Assembly: GCF_910592395.1 (NCBI RefSeq)
Contig: NC_088308.1
Span: 6,709,001-6,773,000, forward strand
Source: Lineus longissimus
Taxonomy: Eukaryota > Nemertea > Pilidiophora > Heteronemertea > Lineidae
Reading direction: 5' to 3'
Length of the DNA stretch: 64,000 bases
Of the stretch, positions 1 to 10,198 are shown piece after piece; position 1 is the stretch's first letter, and each line of letters starts with the position of its first letter. Both the position numbers and the translations under genes were made by a program. The notes beneath the pieces were generated by a model that was not told the origin of the DNA, did not search any database, and saw only the letters and a program-made list of their open reading frames with translations.

Positions 1-558
1 CATTAATTGGAAAACAAAACTGTACCGGTACTGACAAATTATATAGCAAAAATTCCTTAATTTATAATGCTACAAATACACTCACTGGGAAAAATTAACT
101 GTTCATGTCGAAAAAAAGTACCCAAAATCTAACATGTCTGACGAAGAAAAAAAAATCTGTATGTACGTGCCTGATATGTGAAAGTAACATAGAGTATGAC
201 CTAGTTCATTTTGTGAGGCGTTAGGTTATGTATTCTTTTCCGTTATACCGCTCAATAGAAGACCCTCGTTTCAATTGTTTTAAGAAGGTAAAGCAATACC
301 GTGTACCTGCAAGCTTTTTATTGTGACAGAATCATAGAAAAGTTCCTCTTCAATTATTGACTAAAGCGGAAAACGTATTTATTCTCATGGGTGTACGAGT
401 TCTGGTTAGAGCTTCAATGATTTCAATTACCAGTGGATAAGGTCGAAACTGCGAAGTTGATTGCTGAATATGTATTTATTGCAAATACAATCGTAGGTGC
501 AGTACATGTCGAAGCGTATACCGGGTATACATGTATAAATTCTATAAAGTATTGATAC
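1..558. other. Intergenic, no gene seen
   Basis: AT-rich sequence without a supportable coding region on either strand. The only structure noticed is a short perfect palindrome, GTATACCGGGTATAC, at about 515-529, just before the foldback element that starts at 559. Confidence 0.5.
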
Positions 559-742
559 AGGGTGTCAAATAAAACATGGCACATTAGTTGCAAGCCTTAA
601 CAAAGTTGATAAATGTGATGTGGGCGACCTTAAGAGTATCAAACAAGGTGTGCTGATAGTTTTTCCTGAAGTATAAGGCCTCGTTATCACTTTCATCAAG
701 CCGTTATATAATGCAACTGTTTCATGTTTTATCAAACACCCT
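559..742. mobile_element. Foldback MITE-like element, 184 bp
   Basis: The ends are imperfect inverted repeats of about 34 bp. The left end begins AGGGTGTCAAATAAAACATG. The reverse complement of the right end begins AGGGTGTTTGATAAAACATG. The next bases inward also pair partly, with GTTGCA shared and GCCTT/GTTGATAA-like blocks recurring, so most of the element can fold on itself. It has no coding capacity. No clear target-site duplication is visible (left flank TTGATAC, right flank TCATCAT). It is read as a small non-autonomous DNA transposon; the superfamily is not assigned. Confidence 0.6.
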
Positions 743-1925
743 TCATCATCCTAAAACTATCGACGGGTGTTTTATCTTGTCTGAGTCAGCAACCGAAGAA
801 CCAGTACGCCCTTAAAACTGCACTTGGTGAACCATGACATAAATCTCGCAGTCATAATAACTTCCGAACTCATAATAACAACTGATCGTAAAGCTTTTTT
901 ATATTCTTATCCTGGTTCATGGGCTGTCTCACATTTTCTGATAGAAATGATGCTGTTATATAGTTTGTTTTCCTGATACAAGTAGGCCTGGTCAGCTTAG
1001 CATTTAATGTGATATCTGGGATGCGACTGAATAAGCATGTTTTGGAATTGATTCCTTAGTTTATCTTTAAAATCGAAATCGACCCATTCACGAAAATCCC
1101 CATGACTTAATCAATTACATGTTCTATCAATCTGCTGTGTGGTACAGATACAATATAAAGGTCCCCATTATATAATAAAACAGTCTAGAGAAAGAAAAAT
1201 AATTACGCAGACCACGACGTAACACACGAGTCATCCTTAAATGACGATGTGGCGAAAACAATAAAAATAATGCAATATGAGTCGTCTAGTGATGCTTTCG
1301 TTGGTTACACCCACCACCACTCACTCACTCCTGCAACTATGACAGTTCTATGTAAACTATGCCAACCACCAGCAGTGCCTTGATTTGATTGTTGGATCGT
1401 AATGCATGTACAATGCTGATGAACCGTCAACTACATTTATCACGTTGTTGACATTGACATTACATTGACATGATGTGGCACAAGTCGGCTGTCATTTTGT
1501 CAACTTATACCTTACAGTGTTTGAACAGGTTTCCCCCAAACACTTCACATGACTGTCTGTCTTATACCTTTACTTGCCAATGACAGTCATCACCACAATT
1601 ATATGTTGTCGTCATCCAGCGCTTGAAGCTGTTGAACAAACCTTAGTGACTTAAAGTATGTTAACGTAACATGCAGAAAGTCTTATTTTCATCGATTTGT
1701 ACTCTGATTAATTTTGTTCGCTAAAATGTTTCCTCGAGGATAGATCTGTTTAATGGATGCTTTCAACTATTAATGGTCCACCAGCAACCATAATGACATT
1801 TCCTGCAAGCTTTCTCATTTTTCACTGATGGATTTAAAGATTGATGTCTATTACTAAGGAGATTGGTTTTGATCATAGCATACATGTCAAATTACTTCGA
1901 CTTGGGGTATGATAGATATAGGATT
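743..1925. other. Intergenic, no gene seen
   Basis: No open frame longer than chance and no tRNA-like or transposon end recognised. Small ACATTGACATTACATTGACATG-type direct repeats near 1448-1472 are the only visible structure. Confidence 0.45.
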
Positions 1926-2111
1926 CTAGTATTTTGGGTATATTTATTTCTTGCTACAATAATTGGGTACACGGCGTTGAATCTCCTAGTGTTTTGGGCA
2001 TGTTCAACACTTGCTACTATAAAGGTGTACACAACGTTGAATCTCCTTGATAAAGCATTTTTGGCATGTTCAATTCTTGCTACAATACTTTGGTACAAAA
2101 CATTGAATCTC
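1926..2111 (+). repeat. Minisatellite, three units of 60-66 bp
   Basis: Three consecutive units start at 1926, 1986 and 2046. Each ends in GTTGAATCTC or ATTGAATCTC and contains CTTGCTAC(A/T)ATA and GGTACA/GGTGTACA cores. The first two units are exactly 60 bp. The third carries a 6-bp insertion. The array stays open on both strands, giving an 84-codon frame on plus and a 68-codon frame on minus. The repeated hydrophobic peptide looks like a by-product of a unit length divisible by three, not a protein. Confidence 0.75.
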
Positions 2112-5100
2112 CTTTGAAAGACACAACGTCGTCAGCGTATACACATGTTTATAGTACAGCATGACATGTCCTGAGATTGCGACGTCCCTTCTCTGTGAAA
2201 ATGGGGATGACCATGATTAAACTTATTGAGGTTAAGAAGATAATACAAAGTAACAACGACAATACTGATTGAATCGTGAAAACCACTCATCACCATAAGC
2301 CATAATTACGTATTCTATATTGCCATGTACAACAATTTGTTATAGTACATAGTACTGTAAGGATTCGAACTAATCAATCCCTCTTCGTGAAATTGGCTCT
2401 TAGCGATTCCGTTAATTGAATGATCCTACGCAGTGAGCAATTAGCAATACCGTGAGAGATAATAGTTTTTCATTTATTGATTAATTTGATTATGAAACAC
2501 AAATCAGAGATGGTTATTTTGTTTCAGTTAGAAATGACAAAGCAGCGAGTATTTTGTTTGGATAGTGCCGGTGATGTGAGAGAAATTCTATATTTGGCCG
2601 ATGTTTCATCTCATCAAGTCTCATAATACGCACAAATTGTTTTCCATTAAATGACGACATGTGAATTTGTACAACTAATCAAAGCGAGACCAAAATAACT
2701 GTCACTTTTCTCAAAAGCTTGTCGCAATACTGTAGTCGCTACTGATTAAGAATAACAAAGAATGATAGCCGTTTTATCGTTTATTTACTCTTGAAAACAC
2801 GGGACGTAACCTGGCTGTCTCAGCATCCGAGCTAGGCGTGCTCCTCCTAAGGGGGTGACCTAAAATAAGTCATGGGGTCCTATGCCTGAGTATCGGGTGA
2901 CCCAGAAGAACATTCATAACACAACACATAGTCTGACCTGTTTCTTTTATAAAACTTCTCGGACCTTAAGCGTACCGCAAACGAGTGATTTATTCATTGC
3001 GATCTGGTATCGTCATCGGATGCGAGAGAAATCGAGGAATCGTAGGTGCTTGCAACTGACAAAAATCGGAGTCTCCGCAACCTGGGATCAGCATAAATCT
3101 CATCTGTCATCGGATTTATTCGTAGACGAGAGCACTTTTTGTCACACATAGCAGTGATTTGCAATGTAGTCGCATGCAGGTCGCGGTGACAACAAGCTCT
3201 TTCCTGCGGCGCATAAAGGCTACGTGGCATCGACTGTGTTTTTACGCAAACAGACAATGCAGGAAAGGTATATTTCACACCTTGCACATTAGCTGCCTTG
3301 GCACCACCTTCTATTTTGGGTTTCAAGAGACATTGTTTTCGGAAAGACAGGCCTGTGTTATAACACACCTGCAAGCGACACGAACTAGCTTTACTGAACT
3401 AGCAGCGTTATCAATATATCATTATGTATGAATCCAGAGTCTATCGGTGCATACTTTCTCTTCGCCTTTGTGTGTGAAAAAAATTTAAAAGCTCGAAAAA
3501 TTACCTAAATACAAGTCTGTAGGCAGAGTTATGATAAAAGTCCCCAACGCACAGCATTGCTAATAGCTGTTGTTATAATAGAAATCTATAACCATTTGTA
3601 TGGATTACCTGTGAAAGCCACCACGAACATTTCTCGATTTACAATGATAAAAATGATAATAATAATACATGAAGTGAGTTTATATGATATACATGTGGCG
3701 CTTTTTACTGTAATACTATCAACTGTCTCAACGCGCTTTACAATCGCACATATATATAACCCAGCCTATTCAGAAACCTTTTAGGAGAACCAAGGGCAGC
3801 CACAATCTAGCGCACGCAAGGACATTTCAGACCAGTTTTTGCTAATGCTTCTCAAGTAAGTATTACTTCTCTGTCATGCCTGTCATGCCTGTCATGTAAG
3901 TATACTTTCAGGAGTCTTATCTCTGACATCAGAGTCATGGGAAATGTTCGTTTTTTTCGAGCGTTACAGGGTTTCCAAAAGCGAAGAAAAAGTCACTCTG
4001 CTTTGTACATGTGTACAAGCACTTCGCTAACGACAGGATGTCTTCCCACCACAATAGGGAGTGTCCCGAATCTACAGAACATGCCGATTGAAGGCCAACT
4101 CAAAGAAAGCCATGTCGTTGTGTGCACATACAGTTTTTTTCCCTAACACGTCAAATCTGGGCGTCAGGAAGGATTGTGCCGTGTGAAATAGTGTGCCGCG
4201 GAAATTCGCCACAATGGGTTTGCGTGACTGATGTGATACACTTTTGATGTGAACTATATAAAACCGATATATGCTCACGTCGAACCGAACCTTATTCCTA
4301 ACGGAAAAGCTGTTTTTTTCTTAAAGCGACAACTCGGGCGTATGAGTTTCCCCCAATTTCCCTGGCCAGGGAAAAATGTCCCCCGGTAACATCTAGGCTG
4401 TGCCAGTAGCATGAGTTTGGCATCCAGATCAATTTTTTTATGCTGATGCTGTCGTAACTGAATCGCGAGGCCTATTGTACCAGGCTGGATACATTAAACC
4501 AGTCACATGTATCTTCTGCATGCAAGCAGCTGGTTAAGTGTGTCTTAACACTGTTAACGGGACTCCTACGCCTTCAGTATCACTTTGAAAAGCATAAAAT
4601 AGTAATGGATATGGAGTGTTATGTAAGAACTGTGTTCTGATGCATGTCTTGTCAACACCCATTTCTCAAAGGATATTATTTGACGTGCAAGAGACGACGG
4701 TCTTCTCGGAAACTATTCAGGATATCCCACACTCTGTGTTGCTATTTGGAAATTTTGCTCAACTGCTGTAAGTCATTTCGTTAAGTATATAAAATGAGTC
4801 ATCTCTTTCTCTTATCTAAGAAGGTATTCAATGAGATTTTGAAAATCCATTAACAGTTTCATCACGTCTCCAGTAAAATAGACATGTCTTATCAAACAGA
4901 GACAGGGCTTGTCATAATTTAGGGACATAGATTGCACTGATCTCGATTTGTGACAATAAAAACATCGAGCACATGTTCATATTCGTAAAACGGAAAGAAT
5001 ACTCGTAGTACGCCAGAATAAAAATTGTGTGTGTCACGTTCTGAAATGTTTGCTGATCGCAAAGAAAGCGCGAAAGTGTTGTGGTTAACAGCATGCAGTC

Positions 5101-5170
5101 GATCAATGTGTAAGTATTTAGGTTCCCAGCTGAAAACCACACTGATGCAGTATCATCACAGAGCCAACAG
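2112..5170. other. Intergenic, no supportable gene
   Basis: Several 60-126 codon frames occur around 2880-3430, where G+C is slightly higher. They overlap on opposite strands and none shows a recognisable domain. A short direct repeat, CTGTCATGC three times, lies at about 3873-3898. A block near 4325-4430 (GGGAAAAATGTCCCCC) is C- and G-rich but unassigned. Confidence 0.4.
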
Positions 5171-5180
5171 AAGAGTGGAG

Positions 5181-5260
5181 CCCCCCCCCCCGGCCTATCA
5201 CGTGGAAACGTACCACGACGTGGGATTCGAACTGACGATCGCAGACAGAGGTGATACCAA
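5181..5260 (-). mobile_element. tRNA-derived SINE fragment (B-box part)
   Basis: On the minus strand 5221-5232 reads GTTCGAATCCCA, which matches the tRNA B-box (GGTTCGANNCC) and the T-arm that follows it. It is followed downstream by CGTCGTGGTACGTTT. No A-box is visible upstream on that strand, and no acceptor stem can be formed, so this is not a working tRNA gene. An 11-base C run (5181-5191) sits at the 3' side. It is best read as a truncated SINE. Confidence 0.3.
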
Positions 5261-5831
5261 ATTAATGTATATTTTCACCAGCGGTCTTTACAACGGCGCC
5301 ACTTGGAGTGGCAGCCCAATCCATCTCAATAAACCAACTGAAATTGAAATGTTACACGCGTATATCTTTATTGCTCTAAAGCTCACATCATTTATTTAAT
5401 GGAATGAGTTAAAGGGGTGACAAAACACTATCAAACGCTGTTATCAAAACCACAATGTAAGGGTTACTTGGCTATAAATTGCAGGTTCGATTCTCCAATC
5501 TCCAGGCGTTGATTTGTCCCACGTGGACGTTTCTAAATCGGTAATTAATCACACACAAACCGATTGAAATTTGCATAACGACTTGCAGTGGTAGCAGTGG
5601 TGCTTAATCATGATAGGACGGTTCGGTTTTAGAACCTGGATGTTTTAAGACCTTTTTTACAATAAACAGGTTCTGAATGTTAAAATAAATTTTGGCACTA
5701 ACGCTGACAAATTTTGGCACTATCTCCTTCAGTTAGGTCAACTAAGCATAACACCAATATGTTGACGAACAACTTTATTTGAACACGGTCCCCGTGAATG
5801 AGAAAGACATACGCCGCTTATTTCTCCACAG

Positions 5832-6026
5832 AGGAGTACGTTGGTTAGAGGGTTAATTGATGAATTGATGAATTGCTATTTTGCTCCGTTGGTTTGTCTT
5901 TTCCATCACTACTTGATGTTTTTTGAACACTCGCACATACATGCTATGTTTGATCTGGTCTTGAGACAACTGATGAGAGACGAGTATAGGAACGATATGA
6001 TTCTGCTCTTTCATGAAACTGGTTGA
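5832..6026 (+). CDS. Possible terminal exon, protein unknown
   Basis: A good splice acceptor (TTTCTCCACAG at 5821-5831) opens directly into a frame of 64 codons that ends with TGA at 6024-6026. The predicted peptide is rich in helix-forming hydrophobic and charged residues, for example LVLRQLMRDEYRNDMILLFH near its end, and looks more protein-like than the surrounding chance frames. No initiator Met is required because it would be an internal or last exon. I do not recognise the family, and no partner exon was identified. It could also be a weak donor-ended exon (G|GTTGAG) or chance. Confidence 0.3.
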   Translation, partial: RSTLVRGLIDELMNCYFAPLVCLFHHYLMFFEHSHIHAMFDLVLRQLMRDEYRNDMILLFHETG

Positions 6027-6530
6027 GAGTGTGTTACAAACTCACGCTTTGGGTTCAGAAATCTAATATTCATAATGTAATTTCAATAATTCGGGGATTT
6101 ATTCAATGTTATCCTGGTGATATTCCCTTTTTCTTTGAATATGACATAGTCAACTCATAAGCAATGCGAAATCATTTTTGCTTAACACGTTATCTGTTCA
6201 CATATATCCGATGATGAAATCATTTATCTCAATCTATAAAGTTAGTATAATCTATGACAGTACTACTGAGTGAGATTGGGGAAATTATCGTCTAGCAGGT
6301 GGTGTACATTGGTAACGTCATGAAACCAGCAAAAAGTTCTTATATCTCCTCGTTCGAGTGAGTGGTTTTGTATAAAAGACTGCGTACGTTCGAGCATCGT
6401 AGCTCTCTTGTAGCGTACAGGGGGACGAAACAAACGAGGTTCGAGACGTAACCGACGCTCACCATCTGATTTACGAGTGTATTTCAAGAGACAGGTCTAA
6501 ATATTTGAAGACCGTGAAGAAACGGACCAC

Positions 6531-7330
6531 AAGCAACATGACACATTTCCCCTTTTCGTTTCGGGTTATTATCCACTGCCACGGACTAATACTTAAGTCG
6601 TCCGTGATTCTGCTTGCCCAGGTACATCTCATACCTGGCTGAAATTGACATGATCCAAGAGGGACGAAAATCCGTTCATAATCATGTAATGAAATAAATG
6701 CGCCGTTCGGAATGCGGGAATTTAACTTAATCAAGCAATAGCATTCCGTGACGTTACTATTTATAGCTCACAAGGTCATTTGAATAAGATATTGATGACG
6801 TTTTAGTCACGTGACAGTCGGACATCGACACTTAGTATTTCTACGCATTTCAGCTTATTTCAAAGTCAATTATCTTTGACCCTGCATTGTTTTTAGCATG
6901 AATGATACCATAGAGTCAGAGAGAGAAATATTCAGGACAATTATGTAGTATTTCAAACACTCGGATATGTGCCAGATTGAATCTACCTGCCCTAGTTAGA
7001 AAGCCTGAATCCATTACGAAACCGCATGTTTGTCCGACATTGCCTGTAATTCAGCGATGGGGAAATAGAGGGCAGCAGCTGCAGTGACGTCATTATCGCG
7101 GAATGCTATTAGCAACGTGACACTATTTTCCCCTTTCATTTTCAGATTACTAAGTATTAGTTTTGGCTTCCTGTATCGATTACCCAGCTGATTTTGACAT
7201 TTGATCAAAGAGGGACGCCAATCCTTTCACACAATCTGATAATCCAATCATCGTTATGAGAAATCTATAAATAAATAAGTTATTCCTGTTGTGATGCTTT
7301 TGGAACACAGAATAATGACCTCTAAATTTA
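6531..7330. repeat. Diverged direct duplication, interrupted by a MITE
   Basis: Sequence starting at 6531 (AGCAACATGACACATTTCCCC) is repeated in diverged form from 7111 (AGCAACGTGACACTATTTTCCCC). Matching blocks run on to CTGAAATTGACATGATCCAAGAGGGACG near 6640 and CTGATTTTGACATTTGATCAAAGAGGGACG near 7190. The MITE at 6737-7110 sits exactly at the junction between the two units. The units have minus-strand frames with similar residue patterns, but neither is a recognised protein. Confidence 0.55.
6737..7110 (+). mobile_element. MITE copy A, 374 bp, 3-bp target duplication
   Basis: The ends are inverted: AATAGCATTCCG at 6737-6748 and CGGAATGCTATT at 7099-7110. Subterminal TGACGT(T/C)AC is shared by both ends. 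The element is flanked by the direct repeat AGC (6734-6736 and 7111-7113). The related sequence at 6527-6545 reads CACAAGCAACATGACAC without interruption. This behaves as a paralogous empty site and supports the 3-bp duplication. Nearly identical DNA in reverse orientation is found at 52874-53244. It has no transposase, so it is non-autonomous. A 3-bp duplication is typical of PIF/Harbinger-type elements, but that assignment is inference. Confidence 0.8.
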
Positions 7331-7864
7331 ACCGATATCTGCGGGATTTTTAGATTCTGCTTCCAGCGATTACTTCGAGCGGTCTTCACACTGAAAATGG
7401 CTTTAAGGTTTGTTAAAAAAGAGGCGACCCAATGTGCTGTCAACAAAGACTACGATGTACGATGTAAAACTGTGGGTTTACTCGTTTAACATGTTTAAGC
7501 CAAACGATCGGTTTAAACGAGTACCAACGATATACAATAAAATATCAAAACTACTGTCGTGCTGGAGACCTAACTATTTCTTAGCTCCAACCAGTATTTC
7601 TGTTAACTTTCTTTATTATAAGTTTCAGGTGCTACAGCTAGATCAAGAATTTTCCCTTTTTTCCTTATTGCTGAAATCTGCATATCACGTTTCCTTATCA
7701 ATCTGCACATTGGCTAGCTGTTAATTGATTTATTCGTTTCTATTAATATAAACAGGAATTTGCCATTATTATTGATCTGGATATCATGAGGATTTAAAGA
7801 CAAATTACTTGAGTAATTAAATAGTTTTAACATCATTCATGAATAAATGATAGATACTCACATC
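7331..7864. other. Intergenic, no gene seen
   Basis: AT-rich. A 104-codon plus-strand frame (7410-7724) has no recognisable domain and ordinary chance composition. Confidence 0.4.
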
Positions 7865-7865
7865 A

Positions 7866-8116
7866 GGGCCCAGTATTTCAAAGCTCTGCTATCTGCTAAC
7901 AGTGGATTGGCGGCTGCTAACCACCCTTATCATAGAATGCCGCTAATTTTGTGCTTTAAGGCTTGGCTACCGCTATGCAACCGCTCATTAAGGGCTCCAC
8001 CATGGAGCGACGCCAAGTTTTAGTGAAACACCAAGGGTTCCGCTAAGTTTACATTAGTAGCGGTCATTAACACTTAGCGGTCGCTACCCTAACCAGGCCT
8101 TGAACGACCTGGCCCA
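7866..8116. mobile_element. GGGCCC-ended MITE, about 250 bp
   Basis: The left end reads GGGCCCAGTATTTCAAAG. The reverse complement of the right end reads TGGGCCAGGTCGTTCAAGG, so the two ends form an imperfect inverted repeat. The interior is rich in CCGCTA/TAGCGG words on both strands and could fold. It has no coding capacity. Elements with GGGCCC-TTCAAA termini are common small DNA transposons in invertebrate genomes. No convincing target duplication is visible. Confidence 0.5.
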
Positions 8117-8175
8117 GACTAATCAATTTCCGCTTTAGATTGAATTCATGGGGGAATTAACCCTTTTCTTATTGT

Positions 8176-8707
8176 AACCCGCACTTGCCCAGTCTCCGAC
8201 CACCGTGCGGGGTGGGTCCGGTCTCACAGTTCACTCCGGCTTTGCTCACTCACAATTGCTATACACTCCAGGTTCGGGGCTGTCCTAAGACCGTCATACC
8301 CATGGGGCCAACCACAACGAGCGGGTCTGGGTATGGGGTAGATAATAAAAGAACGCAAGGATTCCCTGGGATAACTATTGTTCACACTGAATCATAACAG
8401 GGCCAGGCCTCACAATGCACAGGCCGATGCACTACACAATGTACAGGACTCTCTCAAACCTAACTCTTGGCCTACAACTGGGCCTAACCGTGAAAACGAC
8501 GGGCCACGAATCTCCGGGACATCACTTAGGGCTAACCTGTCCTGCCAGACACAAAGTTAGATACCAAACAAGAAGTGGGACAGGGACAGTGAGGCTGAAT
8601 ACCAGCCTGTTTGGGCAAAAGCCAGCCAAGGTCACAGGTACAGAGCCAGAGGTGGTCTCAAAATCACCCCGATTGCGTATTACCGACTAGCCACAACATC
8701 ATCTAAA
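8176..8707. mobile_element. GC-rich repeat-like block, probable transposon fragment
   Basis: About 530 bp with much higher G+C and CpG-poor CAGG/GGCC-rich wording than either flank, which are AT-rich. It begins with an inverted pair, CCCGCAC at 8178-8184 with GTGCGGG about 20 bases further on. Two plus-strand frames (8185-8397 and 8415-8690) are proline- and threonine-rich and not recognised. No terminal repeats were matched to each other. The abrupt compositional edges suggest an inserted element. A fragment of a retroelement is possible but unproven. Confidence 0.35.
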
Positions 8708-9199
8708 GGGGTCTAGTCCATTCCATGGGTATTCATGCTTCCTCAAGTCAGGCACCAGGTTTAGGAAAGGTGAATTTATGCGTAAAAAGAGAGTTTTCTT
8801 CTCGAGATTCAGAAAATTGTTTTGCTTCCAAGATGGAGAAATTAGCAGACGACCATGTGCCCAGTCGTTTACACACGTAAATAAATTCATATCAAGGCCT
8901 AAAAGGTACTTAAAATTCCTCAAGTAATATTCTCAAAATATTACAGCAACCCGATGATTTTAGGAAGCTGATTAACGAAGTTAAACTGACCGTTACCATA
9001 GCGACCGTGCAATACATGTAGTTCCTAAACCAGTCAAAACAGTATAGGTGGCAGCAGCGCATTGCCACAGAATAGTCACATACAGGGTGGATCAACAAAA
9101 TGCAAAAGTCAAATCCACTGGTTTACATTATGAATAGTGATATTTGCATATTTTCTGGGAAGGTTTTTTCACTCTACGTAGTACAACCATTAGCTTCAA

Positions 9200-9424
9200 A
9201 AAGGCAAAACACAATTTCCAAGATGGCCGCCTGGAGGCCAGAAAGTAGGTCATATCGCGAAAAAGAAAAGTACGACTTGGCATATCGCCCAAAGCTACCA
9301 TCACACCAAGTTTTAGCCATCTAGCCTTAGCGGTGGCGAAACGTGCTCTGCTAACGGACGCCGACGGACGACGAGGGACGACGGACGCCACGGTATCGTA
9401 TAAGCTCCCCAGAGGTGAGCTAAA
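9200..9424 (+). mobile_element. Interspersed SINE/MITE-like repeat
   Basis: Contains AAGATGGCCGCC at 9220-9231 and then a run of ACGGACG/GGACGACGG words (9353-9388). It ends ATAAGCTCCCCAGAGGTGAGCTAAAA, whose AGCTC...GAGCT portion is an imperfect inverted repeat. This wording is typical of an abundant dispersed repeat in marine invertebrate genomes, as I recall it. The minus-strand 162-codon frame across it (9128-9616) is therefore not treated as a gene. The left boundary is uncertain. Confidence 0.5.
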
Positions 9425-9799
9425 AAGTATGAGAACATTATAACATGCAAATAATTCCTCCCCCCCCCCGCTCTGCTCGTTTGGTAGGTTTTCATTAACA
9501 AAGGCATTAATCATATTATATTGATAAGTTACAGTCATAGTGCAATTAGTTAAGAGCTCTTGAAATAGAATTATACGGTCGATAAGGTTACAGAACACGT
9601 TATTGTGGCGTTTCAAAAATATCGGAGGTCACTTGGTAAAGATAGAAACGCCCTTTTTTACGTCAGGCAAACTGGGTGCGACTTCTTGTTCGAGAATTGT
9701 GCTGTCAACGGAATAATAGATCAGGCTTAGAATGGCTGTTGTTGGGTAAGTGGTCGCCATTCTCCGTGAACAGGAGAACATAAAGGAAAACACTGAACT

Positions 9800-10198
9800 A
9801 TGGGAAACACTGACAAATGCACCGATAATTTCAATTCAGTCACACCAAAGTTTTTACTAGTTGTCATGCTGAAAATCCTCAACGGCCTTTTAGCTCCGTT
9901 ACTTCATCGAATCCAACACAGCACAGCACGTGCAACACGATTGCTCCATCCGTCTCTCGATCGAAAAGTCAAGACCGCTGCTAGGCGCTGTGTATTTTTA
10001 CGGGTTACATTGAAATCGAGGCCGTGCGTTATACTCTCACTGCTCCTGTTGGCCGCCATTTTCACTCAAGGAGTTGGTGTTTCAGGAATAAATATTATTA
10101 GAAGACCTATTGTTCGTTTCTTCATTCCAACTATTCTAAACAATTCGTATCATAATGAAATACCCTTTCTCCTTCTGCGCACGACCTGCATTTTTCAA
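9800..10198 (+). CDS. Possible first exon of a membrane-anchored protein
   Basis: An ATG in fair context (AACTATGG) opens 133 codons that run into CAA|GTGAGT at 10199, a near-consensus splice donor. The peptide has a basic region (residues about 40-75, many Arg and Lys) followed by a hydrophobic stretch, CVILSLLLLAAIF, at about 76-88. This is the arrangement of a type II signal anchor. The frame would stop two codons into the intron, consistent with an exon end. No downstream exon was identified and the family is unknown. Glycosyltransferases and sulfotransferases often begin this way, but nothing else supports that here. Confidence 0.3.

Noticed and set aside
1863-2117. 84-codon hydrophobic frame
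   Set aside because: Entirely produced by the 60-66-bp minisatellite.
9128-9616. 162-codon minus-strand frame
   Set aside because: It runs through a dispersed repeat (AAGATGGCCGCC, GGACGACGG) and has repeat-derived Arg/Pro-rich residues and no domain.
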